64,000 nucleotides of DNA from an uncultured Pseudomonadota bacterium (GCA_903876765.1 CAIRBH010000001.1:1-64000); one strand, 5' to 3'; shown: positions 7,183 through 16,894, counted from the stretch's first letter. Notes: generated by a model from the sequence alone, not told the origin. Translations and numbers: made by a program.

Positions 7183-8106
7183 ATGCATACTGCTTATATT
7201 TCACATTTAGAGTTTCTTAAGCACGACATGGGGCCAGATCACCCTGAGTGTCCTGCGCGTATTTATGCGGTCAAAGATCAACTCATTGCCTCTGGGCTAT
7301 TTGATCATCTAAGCCAGCACGATGCGCCTAAGGCTAATCGGCAACAGCTTGCTCGCGTGCATACTGCTGATTATATAGACTGGGTATTTAAGCAATCGCC
7401 AGATGCAGGCCTAATAGACCTAGACGGTGATACTTATATGAATCCCTATACTTTAGATGCCGCTTTGTATGCAGCAGGTGCCGTAGTACATGCGGTTGAT
7501 CTGGTGATGGAGAGCAATACCAATAACGCTTTTTGTAATATTCGCCCGCCAGGGCACCACGCAAAAAGAGCGGGCGCATCTGGTTTTTGTATTTTTAATA
7601 ATATCGCCGTGGCCGCCGCTCATGCGCTGGATTACTACGGTTTAGCCCGCGTTGCCATTGTAGATTTTGATGTTCATCATGGCGACGGCACTGAAGACAT
7701 TTTTCATGATGACCCAAGAGTGATGATGTGTTCCACCTTTCAACATCCTTATTACCCCTATTGCGGGGCTGATTCTGGCAACGAGCATATTATCAATGTG
7801 CCTCTGGCCTCTGGCAGTTCTGGCGAACAGTTTCGTGATGCGGTCGCTACACAATGGCTGCCTGCCTTAGAGCACTTTTCGCCAGAAATGATATTTATCT
7901 CAGCAGGGTTTGATGCGCATTGGGAAGACGATATGAGCGGCCTAGCTTTGCGAGAAAACGACTATTTTTGGGTGACTGAAATACTCAAAGATGTGGCCAA
8001 ACGCCATGCAAAAGGTCGTATAGTCTCGGCGCTAGAAGGCGGCTATGCTTTGCATGCCTTGGGGCGCAGTGTGATGGCGCATGTTAAAAGCTTAAGTGAG
8101 CTTTAA
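7183..8106 (+). CDS. Histone deacetylase-family protein (AcuC/HDAC class II-like)
   Basis: This 307-residue enzyme has all the hallmarks of the arginase/deacetylase fold: RPPGHHAKR with the paired catalytic His residues, the zinc ligands in DFDVHHGDGT and AGFDAHWEDD, and the closing LEGGYAL loop with the HDAC Gly-Gly-Tyr. Bacterial members remove acetyl groups from lysine (for example AcuC acting on acetyl-CoA synthetase) or from polyamines. It starts 9 bases after the Pat-like gene and is almost certainly cotranscribed with it, which favours protein deacetylation. A polyamine or acetoin-related substrate remains possible. Length is usual for the family. Confidence 0.88.
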   Translation: MHTAYISHLEFLKHDMGPDHPECPARIYAVKDQLIASGLFDHLSQHDAPKANRQQLARVHTADYIDWVFKQSPDAGLIDLDGDTYMNPYTLDAALYAAGAVVHAVDLVMESNTNNAFCNIRPPGHHAKRAGASGFCIFNNIAVAAAHALDYYGLARVAIVDFDVHHGDGTEDIFHDDPRVMMCSTFQHPYYPYCGADSGNEHIINVPLASGSSGEQFRDAVATQWLPALEHFSPEMIFISAGFDAHWEDDMSGLALRENDYFWVTEILKDVAKRHAKGRIVSALEGGYALHALGRSVMAHVKSLSEL

Positions 8107-8141
8107 ATAGCCCATCAAGTCTAGCGACTACACCTGTCAAA

Positions 8142-8960
8142 TTAAGCATTGTTTGCGCTCATCAACAGTATTTCACCTTGACCCATACAAGCGGCATCGC
8201 CAACAAAGCGTTGTACGCGCTGAGTCGATACGCTGGCAAATTTGCTATCTAAACCAGCAAAAGACTTAAACATTAAACTTAAAAATGGCAAGGTGTGGGT
8301 GCCACAATTTTGCATGGTGGCGTGCAGTTCAGCGGGCTTTGCCAACAATAATGTGCCGCGCCGCATATTAAAGCCAGCATAACTGCCTACCTGACCTAAT
8401 ACTCCTATGGTGCCCGCTATCATGCGGCTAGCGCAATAATCACCAGCTTCACCTTCTATCAGTATCAGGCCGCGCCGCATTTGATCGCCCACTCGGTCGC
8501 CCGCATTGCCTTTTACCAGCACCAAGCCACCGCACATGCCTTTTCTGAGGCCAGCTGAAGCGCCTCCTAAAAAATCACCGGTATTACCATCAATTTGGAT
8601 TAAGCCATTTTGCATATTACAGGCGGCAAAAGCCAAGCTGCTGCCATGGCAATGAATGCGACCTTGTTTTAAGCCAAAGCCCAAATAAGCGCCAGCATCG
8701 CCTGCAATGTGAATTTCGCCAGATGACATATTCGCGCCAAGATAGTTAAGCGCAGCGCTGCTATTTTTGAAGTGAATGACCTGCCTGTTTTCACCACTAA
8801 TGCTAAATATTTCATCGACACGCAGCTGATTTTTGCCGTAGGGCAACATGATGCTGGCGATTTCTGCCAGCGATTTATCTGCCAGATGATTTGGCGTGAG
8901 CGCCGAGCAGTTAATAGCAAAGCGTAAGGTTTTTTGTAAGGTAAAGGTCAGCGCAGTCAT
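8142..8960 (-). CDS. fhcC: Formyltransferase/hydrolase complex subunit C (FhcC)
   Basis: The 272-residue product matches subunit C of formylmethanofuran dehydrogenase. Repeated Gly-rich turns (AGDAGAYLGFGLKQG, GNTGDFLGG, GNAGDRVGDQMRRG, GEAGDYCASRM) build a right-handed beta-helix like the C-terminal domain of glutamate synthase. In methylotrophs Fhc moves the formyl group from H4MPT to methylofuran and hydrolyses it to formate. I set the start at the ATG at 8960, whose A is shared with the fhcD stop (TGATG), so translation is coupled; a TTG one codon earlier is less likely. It is the last gene of the operon. Confidence 0.92.
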   Translation of the reverse strand: MTALTFTLQKTLRFAINCSALTPNHLADKSLAEIASIMLPYGKNQLRVDEIFSISGENRQVIHFKNSSAALNYLGANMSSGEIHIAGDAGAYLGFGLKQGRIHCHGSSLAFAACNMQNGLIQIDGNTGDFLGGASAGLRKGMCGGLVLVKGNAGDRVGDQMRRGLILIEGEAGDYCASRMIAGTIGVLGQVGSYAGFNMRRGTLLLAKPAELHATMQNCGTHTLPFLSLMFKSFAGLDSKFASVSTQRVQRFVGDAACMGQGEILLMSANNA

Positions 8961-9865
8961 CAAACACTCGCCGCCATAATGTCATGTAATTTGAAATGAT
9001 GTGGGCCTAACTTGCCACCGTAGTTGCCAGCAGAAATGCGCTTGACGCCACTGGCTAGACCTAAGTCGCAAATGGCCTGTATGCCCACTTGCATGGCTTT
9101 TGCAATGTCGGCAAAAGCCATGCCGTCAATGACGATTTCCATTACGCTTTCAATGTCAGCAGAAAGCTCGCTATGCGTGACGCCTTTTAAAGTGGGGCAA
9201 AAAGCGTCATTGGTAGAGGCAAACATGGTTTTATAACGGCTGCCCACTTTAGAGCCTGAGCGCACCACACCGCCTGGAAAGGGCATAATGACGTTAGGGA
9301 TTTTTTTCATGGCCTCCACAGCCCGCTCTGCGGCGGCTAATGCGGCGGGTTGTGAAGTGGCTAAGATGAGAAAATTACCACCACCAATCGCGCGTACCAT
9401 GCCTGTCGTTTCTTCACATAAAAATTCACCATCCATGACTGGAATACGCCAATAACGTTGGTTGTTCATCAATTTAGAGGTTTGATAGCCGTCGCCAAAA
9501 AAACGTAAATGTTTGCCCAAGTTGATATTATCCTCGCTGGTGATGCCAGCGAATGCCGCTGCGGTGGGGCAGGTGAGTATGCATTGTCCCATGCGGGTTT
9601 CTAGTTGTTGCATGAGCACTTTGCTGCCCATGGCAAACATTAAAACACTTATGCCTGGCCTGCCATCTGGGGTTTCATCTGCCGTTAATTCACGCTCGAT
9701 TCCCGCTTCTACCCCACAGCCTATCACTGAGGTGGCAAAGCCTGTCATGGCGTTTGCGGCGTGATAAGCCCATGTTAAGTTTTGTGCGGTGATGATGACG
9801 CGTGTGCCGCGCATATTAAATGCCTCGGCAAAGGTGTCGTCAATGGTAATTCCGTTAATCAACAT
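8960..9865 (-). CDS. fhcD: Formylmethanofuran:tetrahydromethanopterin formyltransferase (FhcD/Ftr)
   Basis: This protein transfers formyl between H4MPT and the furan cofactor within the Fhc complex. I chose the start at 9865 (301 residues) because known Ftr proteins begin Met-x-Ile-Asn-Gly, as here (MLINGITIDDTFAEAF). The frame is open back to 9967, but that stretch overlaps the upstream gene and does not resemble Ftr; an ATG at 9880 is a fair alternative. Clear family motifs are ETPDGRPG, FFGDGYQ, GGNFLILATSQPA, PFPGGVV, ASTNDAFCPT and the terminal SAGNYGGKLGPHHFKLHD. It lies 19 bases after a PNPOx-like gene and overlaps fhcC by one base. Confidence 0.94.
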   Translation of the reverse strand: MLINGITIDDTFAEAFNMRGTRVIITAQNLTWAYHAANAMTGFATSVIGCGVEAGIERELTADETPDGRPGISVLMFAMGSKVLMQQLETRMGQCILTCPTAAAFAGITSEDNINLGKHLRFFGDGYQTSKLMNNQRYWRIPVMDGEFLCEETTGMVRAIGGGNFLILATSQPAALAAAERAVEAMKKIPNVIMPFPGGVVRSGSKVGSRYKTMFASTNDAFCPTLKGVTHSELSADIESVMEIVIDGMAFADIAKAMQVGIQAICDLGLASGVKRISAGNYGGKLGPHHFKLHDIMAASV

Positions 9866-9884
9866 AGCTGGTAGCGCCATACAA

Positions 9885-10544
9885 TCAGGCGGTTTCATCC
9901 CCTGACATAATCTTACCCACCCATGCTTCAATGGGAATAATGCCAATTTCTTGCGCTTTTTTGGCATCGGCTGCTAACAAAATATCTTGCACTAAATCGA
10001 CTTGCTTCCAGCCAGCTAAAGGCGTTTCGCAGTGTTCACGAGGCACATAGCGCGAGTCACGGACTTTTTCATATTTGGGAATATAGCGCGGACAATTTTG
10101 CCAAAACTCAGACAGTTTAACCGTCACCACAAAGTCTGCCTCTTTGTACTGCGCTAATAGCGCAGGGTCTTTTGAAATGCTGGCCTGACCTTGCACACGC
10201 AGCCGGTTAGGCGTTTCAAATGAGATAAAAAGTAGGCCTACGTTGGCGTTGGTGCTGATATTGCCCATAGAAAAAAACATGCCGTTGCCGTCATAGCTAG
10301 GAAAAATCAAGGTGGTATTGTCCAGCACTTTGACAAAGCCAGCATCGCCGCCTTTGTAAGACACCGTAGGGCGCCCCTGATGGTCTATGGAAGATAAAAA
10401 GAACATGCCTACGCTTTCAATAAAAGCTTTAGCGCCTGCATCAAATTCGGTGCGACATACTAGGTTTTCTACACGGTCCGCCATGCCTCTAGTGCCAAAC
10501 TCATCCTGAATGATGCGGTGTTGCTCGCCATATAATCTACTCAT
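9885..10544 (-). CDS. Pyridoxamine 5'-phosphate oxidase-family flavin split-barrel protein inside the fhc operon
   Basis: The 219-residue product has the split-barrel pattern of PNPOx-like FMN proteins: FFLSSIDHQGRPTVSYKGG for the first strands and phosphate-binding region, then FFSMGNISTNANVGLLFISF and RLRVQGQASIS. The C-terminal part (FWQNCPRYIPKYEKV) resembles the family often annotated 'pyridoxamine 5'-phosphate oxidase-related, FMN-binding'. I start it at 10544, where AGGAG stands seven bases before the ATG; the frame runs upstream into fhcA. It lies 22 bases after fhcA and 19 before fhcD, so it is an operon member. Its substrate is unknown; a redox step with a pterin or furan cofactor is a guess. 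Confidence 0.8.
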   Translation of the reverse strand: MSRLYGEQHRIIQDEFGTRGMADRVENLVCRTEFDAGAKAFIESVGMFFLSSIDHQGRPTVSYKGGDAGFVKVLDNTTLIFPSYDGNGMFFSMGNISTNANVGLLFISFETPNRLRVQGQASISKDPALLAQYKEADFVVTVKLSEFWQNCPRYIPKYEKVRDSRYVPREHCETPLAGWKQVDLVQDILLAADAKKAQEIGIIPIEAWVGKIMSGDETA

Positions 10545-10566
10545 GGTCATGCTCCTGTGGTTAGTG

Positions 10567-12237
10567 TTAAAGCCGCTTGTGCTGGTGAACGATGATGCTA
10601 CCACGACCATCGCCGCTAATTTCGTCTGGGCTAATCTTAAAGTGATCTAATTGCATGGTGTGATATTGCTCAAAATATTGCCTGAGGGGTTTTTCTACGC
10701 CTAGGTCAAACTCAGGCTTGGCAGTGTGTGTAGCACCCCAAACGACCTTGACGACCTGACCGTCTTTGACTACCAACTCACCATCTTTAAATACATAATC
10801 AGGCTTGGCAAACATGGCTTCACAGTCAGCTTGGTCGGTATATACCGTAATGTCTGCCCCAGCGCCTATACCCAAATGGCCACGGTCGTTGAGGCCTATC
10901 AGTTTTGCTGCACCTGCTCGCGTCATAATGGCAATTTCATATAAGCTATATTCACGGCTTAAGCTAGCAAGGTTGCTCATGGCTTGTGCGTCTAAATTGA
11001 GCTTGGCAAACGCTTCATTTCTAAAGCTTTTATCCATGAGTAAGCGTATTAGATGCGGATAGCTGGTAAAAGGCGCGCCATTGGGGTGGTCTGTGGTTAA
11101 AAAGATGCGCCAAGGGTCTTCTACCGATAAGAATAGCTCTAGCCCGATGGCCCATTGCAGTGCGTTGACGTAATTTTGATCGCGATATTTAAAAGGTACT
11201 ACGCCACAGCCTGCATCACATTCAATATCCATGATCACGGACTTTTTAGGATGTGCGTATTTTGCATTAAGTTGCTGCATCATGCTGTCGCCAGAGGCAG
11301 TGACGGTTTGCCCAAACAAAATTTGCCCAACATCAGCGGTAATGTGTTGATGTTTATTTAAAGCTTCTGCGATTTGCGCCGCGGCCGAAGAAAAATGCTT
11401 ATCGCCTTCTGTGCCATAGCTATGAAACTGAATGTGCGTCAGATGCATAGGCAGGCCATCAGAGGCGCTGATGGTGTCTAAAGTAGTAGCATAGTTGCCT
11501 GCAACGCCTAAGTTATTGCAATGTACATGCAAAGGTTTGGCAATGCCCAGCTCATATACAGCGCGACTTAGGCTAGTTAGAATTTCTCTAGCCGAGACTT
11601 GATAATATGGGTTGTGTTCATCTAAATCTAATTTGCGCTGATTGAACTTGAAGGCATTGATGCCGCCAGGATTGACCACTTTAATGCCTATGGATTGTGT
11701 GCTATGCAGTATCCAAGCCACGTAATCATTGATAGATTTTTGATCTTTTCGACTGGCTAACATACGCAAAAAATAGTCATCATTACCCAGCATGGCATAG
11801 CCACCCTTATCTATCATGGGCGTATCGGCCATTTCTAGGTGAGCTTGGCGAGCGTTAGCGGGCATGAGCGCTGGTTCAAAGGCGGCGGTATAGCCCATTT
11901 CAATGTAGCGAAAGCCAGTATCTGTGGTGTTCGGCGTGGCATGGTGATTGCAACTGGCCGTGCAAATATGCGCCTCAGGTTCGCTATATTTTTTACTTTC
12001 TTGAAATTCAGGCAACATCATGCGAGCGATATTGATTTTGCCACCGCCAATATGGCTATGCATATCTATTGCGCCTGCCATGACAATTTTGCCGCTTAAG
12101 TCATAGGTTTTAGTTATTTGGCTGCCGTCCAGCGGCTTGGCGATAATACGGCCTTGGGCGATATAAATGTCTTCCAGAACACCGTTTTTTTGATGCGCAG
12201 GATCGTATAAACGGCCATTTTTTAGGCAGGTAATCAC
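10567..12237 (-). CDS. fhcA: Formyltransferase/hydrolase complex subunit A (FhcA), formylmethanofuran dehydrogenase A-like
   Basis: This 556-residue amidohydrolase-fold protein hydrolyses formyl-methylofuran to formate. The metal-binding HSHIGGGK motif is near residue 60; further His-rich motifs are CTASCNHHATPN, HVHCNNLG and HLTHIQFHSYG; TTDHPNGAPF supplies the late catalytic Asp. It is the hydrolytic centre of Fhc and is related to archaeal FwdA/FmdA. It begins with GTG at 12237, which overlaps the fhcB stop in the sequence GTGA, so translation is coupled. The unusual member of the operon, a flavin split-barrel gene, follows. Confidence 0.94.
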   Translation of the reverse strand: MITCLKNGRLYDPAHQKNGVLEDIYIAQGRIIAKPLDGSQITKTYDLSGKIVMAGAIDMHSHIGGGKINIARMMLPEFQESKKYSEPEAHICTASCNHHATPNTTDTGFRYIEMGYTAAFEPALMPANARQAHLEMADTPMIDKGGYAMLGNDDYFLRMLASRKDQKSINDYVAWILHSTQSIGIKVVNPGGINAFKFNQRKLDLDEHNPYYQVSAREILTSLSRAVYELGIAKPLHVHCNNLGVAGNYATTLDTISASDGLPMHLTHIQFHSYGTEGDKHFSSAAAQIAEALNKHQHITADVGQILFGQTVTASGDSMMQQLNAKYAHPKKSVIMDIECDAGCGVVPFKYRDQNYVNALQWAIGLELFLSVEDPWRIFLTTDHPNGAPFTSYPHLIRLLMDKSFRNEAFAKLNLDAQAMSNLASLSREYSLYEIAIMTRAGAAKLIGLNDRGHLGIGAGADITVYTDQADCEAMFAKPDYVFKDGELVVKDGQVVKVVWGATHTAKPEFDLGVEKPLRQYFEQYHTMQLDHFKISPDEISGDGRGSIIVHQHKRL

Positions 12238-13511
12238 GTTAATAAAGCCTCAATTTGCTCGATGACTTGGGCTAAACTGGGTAGCTGGCTGTCACGTAAC
12301 TTTTTCAGCGGTAAGACTACCGAGCTATCCATTCTAAACATCGTACCAGCATGGTCTAAGCCAGGAGTGCCGACGGGGATAAATACAGCTGGCGCTTTAT
12401 CAAACTGCATATTAGCCTGCCCTATGACTATGGTGTTGGCCGCACAATCAGGCGGCTGATGGGCATTAAAAGTACTCACCCATAATAAAGCGTCAGATTT
12501 CTTGAGTTGCTCATGACTAGAAAAATAATAACTATCATAAGTCGCCTGACCTGCAAAAAATTGACTTCTAGTCGGGTAGCCAGTGAGCCAAGTGTTGGCA
12601 TTGTTGACGCTAGTATCACCATCGCCAGCATTTAACGGTAAGCCCGCCACCCGTGTATGCTCATTTAACTTAGCGATGAGCTGAGTAATACTTTGCACTG
12701 TCAGCTCGGCGTGTGGGTAGTCAAAATTGCTGGCACTCCATGTGATCACGGCATATTTTGCCTTTTGTAATTTATCTACAATGCCTTGCAAGGCCTCAAT
12801 GGTTACTCCCGCGACTTGCTGTTCATTCAACTTGCGTTTGTTAGTCAAGGCGTTAAGCGCGTTGATGATTTCAGGTAATTTAGCGGTATCCGCCTCAATT
12901 ACGCTAGGTTTTTGGCCAGTCGGCGAGATGCCAGCCTGCAAGTTGTCTGCCTGCAAATGGCTAGGTAAGGCTAAATAAATAATTTCAGGACTGGTTTTAT
13001 TAAAAAGACTATATTCATTCCACACCAGTTTTTCAAAAAAACGTGGATGGCTGCTCACAATATCCGTGCCAATTGCCAAAATCACATCGGCACGATTTTT
13101 GACTTCTGTGAGGGTGGTGGTTTGCCAACCGCTATTTTGCATGGCCAAAGTGTTACGAACCGTCGCCTCAGCATGCATGTGATCTAGTGAGGCATGAGTT
13201 TTTTTTGCCAAACTGAGTATTGCTCGCATACCTTGTACTTCAGTGCCTAGCCCAGCAAATAAGGGCTGCTCACTCATACGCAAAATATCCGCAGCTGCTT
13301 GAATAGCGCTAGTTAAATCAGTCGCCTTGCCTGCTAAACGCGGTATATTGGCTGATGACTGCCAAGCATGCTGATAAAAACGCATGCTTTTAGCGCAGGC
13401 CTTGTCAATAGTCAGCGGTGTGGTTGACGACAACACTAGGTCATCGCAGAGCAAGCCACAGGCGGGGCAACAATGTGTGCTGGGTAAACTGGGCGGATTT
13501 GACGGTTTCAT
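12234..13511 (-). CDS. fhcB: Formyltransferase/hydrolase complex subunit B (FhcB), formylmethanofuran dehydrogenase B-like
   Basis: This protein is related to the molybdopterin-type subunit FwdB/FmdB. In aerobic methylotrophs FhcB is known to lack redox cofactors and to act structurally. The N-terminal CPACGLLCDDLV matches the start of that family, and the body keeps the Rossmann-like pattern (ADVILAIGTDIVSSHPRF, LPLNAGDGDTSVNN, FIPVGTPGLDHAGTMFRMD). I start it at 13511 (425 residues); the frame extends to a TTG at 13556 with no support. As first gene of the operon it faces ndk across a 130-base divergent promoter region. The subunit order B-A-x-D-C is plain. Confidence 0.9.
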   Translation of the reverse strand: MKPSNPPSLPSTHCCPACGLLCDDLVLSSTTPLTIDKACAKSMRFYQHAWQSSANIPRLAGKATDLTSAIQAAADILRMSEQPLFAGLGTEVQGMRAILSLAKKTHASLDHMHAEATVRNTLAMQNSGWQTTTLTEVKNRADVILAIGTDIVSSHPRFFEKLVWNEYSLFNKTSPEIIYLALPSHLQADNLQAGISPTGQKPSVIEADTAKLPEIINALNALTNKRKLNEQQVAGVTIEALQGIVDKLQKAKYAVITWSASNFDYPHAELTVQSITQLIAKLNEHTRVAGLPLNAGDGDTSVNNANTWLTGYPTRSQFFAGQATYDSYYFSSHEQLKKSDALLWVSTFNAHQPPDCAANTIVIGQANMQFDKAPAVFIPVGTPGLDHAGTMFRMDSSVVLPLKKLRDSQLPSLAQVIEQIEALLT

Positions 13512-13644
13512 TAAACATGATTTTGCCACATAGTCGGGGCTTTTGGTTTGAAACAAGTAAGCGATTTGAAAATGTAGGTTTATTTTAAGGGCTAAAAATG
13601 GTATTTTATCGTTCTTTTCAATATGTTAATTAAATGGAGTCAAT

Positions 13645-14052
13645 ATGGCAGTTCAACGCACGCTTTCTATCATCAAACCTGATGCAGTAGCAAAAAATGT
13701 AATTGGTAAAATCTACACCCGTTTTGAAAATGCAGGTTTAAAAGTGGTTGCTGCAAAAATGGCACAATTAACGCAAGCAGAAGCAGAAGGCTTTTATGCA
13801 GTTCACGCGGCACGCCCATTCTTTGGCGATTTGGTCAAGTTTATGATCTCAGGCCCAGTGATGATACAAGCACTAGAAGGTGAAAATGCCGTACAAGTGA
13901 ACCGCGATTTAATGGGTGCTACCAACCCAAAAGAAGCGGCTGCTGGCACTATTCGCGCAGACTTTGCCGAAAGCATAGATGCTAATGCAGTACACGGGTC
14001 AGATTCAGCTGAAAATGCAGCGATTGAAATCGCTTACTTTTTCGGCAAATAA
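13645..14052 (+). CDS. ndk: Nucleoside diphosphate kinase
   Basis: This enzyme transfers the gamma phosphate between nucleoside triphosphates and diphosphates. The 135-residue protein starts [14 protein letters not shown] and carries the active-site His at residue 117 in AVHGSDS, the phosphorylated residue of the family. A GGAG site precedes the ATG. It heads the plus-strand block ndk-rlmN-pilW-rodZ-ispG-hisS, an order common in Beta- and Gammaproteobacteria. Length and motifs are complete. Confidence 0.97.
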   Translation: MAVQRTLSIIKPDAVAKNVIGKIYTRFENAGLKVVAAKMAQLTQAEAEGFYAVHAARPFFGDLVKFMISGPVMIQALEGENAVQVNRDLMGATNPKEAAAGTIRADFAESIDANAVHGSDSAENAAIEIAYFFGK

Positions 14053-14068
14053 GTCAAAATAAACTCAG

Positions 14069-15172
14069 ATGGTTAATTTGCTCAACTTCAATCAGCCGCA
14101 ACTGGCGCTATGGTTTGCTGAAAAAGGTGAAAAGCCTTTTCGCGCTAAGCAGTTGCTGCGCTGGATGCATCATTTTGGGGTATGTGATTTTGAGCAGATG
14201 ACTGATATTGCCAAAGTTTTACGCGAAAAATTAGCATTAGAGGCTGAAATTACTTTGCCTCATGTGCAATTGGAGCAAGTGTCTAACGATGGCACCCGTA
14301 AGTGGCTGATAGGCGCAGACACCGCCAATAGCATAGAAACCGTGTTCATCCCTGAGGATGATCGCGGTACTTTATGTATTTCATCGCAAGTTGGTTGTGC
14401 GCTGGAATGCACTTTTTGTAGCACGGGCCGCCAAGGTTTTAACCGAAATTTAACCGTCGCAGAAATTATTGGGCAGCTTGCGATTGCCAATCAATCGCTG
14501 CGACAAGAGACTGGTTACGATATGTTGCCAGCAGGGGAACGCATTATTAGCAATGTGGTGATGATGGGCATGGGTGAGCCGTTGGCAAATTACGATAACG
14601 TCGTCACTGCCATGCAGATTATGTTAGATGACCATGCTTATGGTTTAAGTCGCCGCCGCGTGACGCTTTCTACCAGCGGTTTGGTACCCGCTATGGATAG
14701 ATTGAAAGAGGACTGCCCAGTGGCGCTGGCGGTAAGCTTGCATGCCCCTAACGACGCCTTGCGAGATGTGATAGTACCGATTAACAAAAAATACCCACTA
14801 AAAGAGCTCATGGCTGCTTGCAATCGCTATTTAGAAAAAGCACCGCGTGACTTCGTGACTTTTGAATACGTGATGTTAGATGGGGTGAATGATACGGTAG
14901 AGCATGCACATCAGCTGTTAGCTTTGGTAAAAAATGTCTCATGTAAATTTAATTTAATTCCGTTTAATCCATTTTTAAATAGCGGCTACCAGACATCTAA
15001 ACCCCAGCATATTCGGGTATTTAGAGATATTTTGATGCAAGCAGGCTATGTGGTGACAGTGCGCAAAACCCGCGGTGAAGACATAGATGCGGCCTGTGGG
15101 CAATTGGCTGGCAAGGTGCTAGATAAAACCAAACGCACGGCCAATAGAATTGCAATTGAGGTGGTGCAATGA
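14069..15172 (+). CDS. rlmN: Dual-specificity 23S rRNA/tRNA adenine-C2 methyltransferase RlmN
   Basis: RlmN is a radical-SAM enzyme that methylates C2 of A2503 in 23S rRNA and A37 of some tRNAs. The 367-residue protein has the radical-SAM cysteines C110, C114 and C117 in CALECTFC, the [10 protein letters not shown] motif and the C-terminal Cys in DAACGQL that forms the methyl carrier. Its stop overlaps the pilW start by four bases (ATGA), so translation is coupled. Confidence 0.97.
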   Translation: MVNLLNFNQPQLALWFAEKGEKPFRAKQLLRWMHHFGVCDFEQMTDIAKVLREKLALEAEITLPHVQLEQVSNDGTRKWLIGADTANSIETVFIPEDDRGTLCISSQVGCALECTFCSTGRQGFNRNLTVAEIIGQLAIANQSLRQETGYDMLPAGERIISNVVMMGMGEPLANYDNVVTAMQIMLDDHAYGLSRRRVTLSTSGLVPAMDRLKEDCPVALAVSLHAPNDALRDVIVPINKKYPLKELMAACNRYLEKAPRDFVTFEYVMLDGVNDTVEHAHQLLALVKNVSCKFNLIPFNPFLNSGYQTSKPQHIRVFRDILMQAGYVVTVRKTRGEDIDAACGQLAGKVLDKTKRTANRIAIEVVQ

Positions 15173-15957
15173 GATTTACCATCCGCTTATGCCGCGCTTT
15201 AGCTAGTCTAGCGCTGATCTACCTTACTTTTTTTACCTTGACTTTGATGACTACGGGCTGCGTCAATCAGCAACAACAAGAAAAACAAAATGAAAATTTA
15301 AAAGATCGTGCTAAAGCCCATACTGAGTTGGGTGCAGCCTATTTGCAGCAAAAAAAATATGAAATTGCTTTAGAGGAATTTACCTTGGCCTCGAATGTAG
15401 ATGCTAGCTTTGCTTCTGCATATAATGGCTTGGGTTTAGTCAATGCGGCGCTAGGTAAAGATGCGGCTGCGGAGCTCAATTTTAAAAAATCTATACAACT
15501 AGACCCAGCAAATTCTGAGGCGCACAATAATTACGGCAGTTTTTTGTGTGCAAGAAATAGGGCAGATGAATCTATCGTAGAGTTTTTAACCGCACTAAAA
15601 AATCCACTATATGCAACCCCCGCAACAGCCTATACCAATGCGGGCATTTGTGCTTTGCGTAAAAAAGATAGCGTTAGTGCCGAAAACTATTTGCAACGAG
15701 CGCTAGCAATAGAACCATTATCACAAGTGGCTGCCTATCAACTGGCCACGATTCAATTTAAACGTAATGATGCGCTGGCAGCTAAAAAAACCTTACAAAA
15801 TATTATGCTGGGCCAAACTGGGCCAGAAATATTGTGGTTAGCTATTCAAATAGAACGCTCACTAGGCGCGGCCGATGCTGAAGCTAGTTATGCTTTAGAA
15901 TTGCGGTTTAAGTATCCAGATTCAGAGCAAACTAAGTTATTACAGGGTAGAAAATAA
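15169..15957 (+). CDS. pilW: Type IV pilus biogenesis/stability lipoprotein PilW (PilF), TPR protein
   Basis: The 262-residue product has a lipoprotein signal ending in TTGC, with the acylated Cys at 31. It then has tetratricopeptide repeats ([58 protein letters not shown]). PilW/PilF is the outer-membrane pilotin that helps assemble or stabilise the PilQ secretin. Its place between rlmN and rodZ is the classic location of this gene. The TPR and lipoprotein assignments are certain; the pilus role comes from synteny. Confidence 0.9.
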   Translation: MRFTIRLCRALASLALIYLTFFTLTLMTTGCVNQQQQEKQNENLKDRAKAHTELGAAYLQQKKYEIALEEFTLASNVDASFASAYNGLGLVNAALGKDAAAELNFKKSIQLDPANSEAHNNYGSFLCARNRADESIVEFLTALKNPLYATPATAYTNAGICALRKKDSVSAENYLQRALAIEPLSQVAAYQLATIQFKRNDALAAKKTLQNIMLGQTGPEILWLAIQIERSLGAADAEASYALELRFKYPDSEQTKLLQGRK

Positions 15958-15959
15958 TC

Positions 15960-16880
15960 ATGACTGATGCAGCAATAAGCAACCCTGTTAAACCTGAAAA
16001 TACATTAGATACATCGCTAGGCGCAGTGCTATTTACTGGCAGAACTGCTAAAAATTTGACAGTAAAAGAGGTGTCTAATCAGCTGCGCTTAAGCGTTGCA
16101 CAAATTGAAGCCTTAGAAAGTGATAATTTTGCTGCACTACCCCAAGCCATGGCAACGCGAGGATTTATACGCAATTATGCGCGATTACTAGACTTAGATG
16201 CAGAGCCTTTGTTAGCGCGCTATCGCGCACTGATCCCAGATAACGTACCAAGTGTATTAAGTGTACAAACCTCTATGCAGCAAGTGATGATAAGCAGCAA
16301 TGGCAAGCCAAAGTTTATTTATATACTGAGTGCGATGTTGTTACTGTTGACGGTTTTGCTATGGCTTTTTTATGCGAATTATTCAGTAAAGTCAGACTTA
16401 ACTAGCGTTAACCAGCTGGCTAATGCTAGTCATGAACAAGCTGCGGAGAGTTTGACGCTACCTGAAATTGCTTTGCCTGCGGCTGAACGGCAGCCTGCTG
16501 CAATGCCTGCTGAGCAAGATGCACTTACTGTTAGTGCTACAGCCGCTACTGAGGCTGAAAAGGCAAATACGACTCAAGAAAATGTGGCTAGTAGCAGGCA
16601 AGCAGCAGCTACATTAAAACCCAACATTGCTGAGACAGCGCATGGGAATAGCTTGAGCATATCCGTGACAGAAGAAACTTGGATACAAGTTAAAGATAAG
16701 GCGGGTGTGGTGCTATACGAAAAGAAATTGGCGGCAAATAGCAGCGACAGCATTAATGGCTTACCACCTTTATACTTGTGGGTAGGCAACGTCAAGGCAA
16801 CCACAGTGACTTTTTTGGGTAAGACAGTAGATCTTAGCAATCATACTAAAAACAATATTGCACGCATTACGCTTGAATAA
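15960..16880 (+). CDS. rodZ: RodZ-like cytoskeletal protein (HTH domain, single membrane span, DUF4115)
   Basis: The 306-residue protein has an N-terminal Cro/CI-type helix-turn-helix (about 20-85, including [16 protein letters not shown] and [13 protein letters not shown]), a single transmembrane helix at about 119-140, an Ala/Glu/Thr-rich periplasmic linker and a C-terminal DUF4115 beta domain ([17 protein letters not shown]). RodZ links MreB to the membrane and controls rod shape. The gene lies two bases after pilW and just before ispG, the usual neighbourhood. Confidence 0.9.
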   Translation: MTDAAISNPVKPENTLDTSLGAVLFTGRTAKNLTVKEVSNQLRLSVAQIEALESDNFAALPQAMATRGFIRNYARLLDLDAEPLLARYRALIPDNVPSVLSVQTSMQQVMISSNGKPKFIYILSAMLLLLTVLLWLFYANYSVKSDLTSVNQLANASHEQAAESLTLPEIALPAAERQPAAMPAEQDALTVSATAATEAEKANTTQENVASSRQAAATLKPNIAETAHGNSLSISVTEETWIQVKDKAGVVLYEKKLAANSSDSINGLPPLYLWVGNVKATTVTFLGKTVDLSNHTKNNIARITLE

Positions 16881-16894
16881 TTTTAGGAATCGTT

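Noticed and set aside
8669-8920. Open frame inside fhcC on the same strand in another phase
   Set aside because: It overlaps a clear fhcC frame, has no ribosome site and resembles no protein; it is a shadow of the Gly-rich repeats.
9866-9967. Long N-terminal extension of FhcD
   Set aside because: It overlaps the upstream flavoprotein gene, has a very basic odd composition, and Ftr proteins begin at the Met-x-Ile-Asn-Gly seen at 9865.
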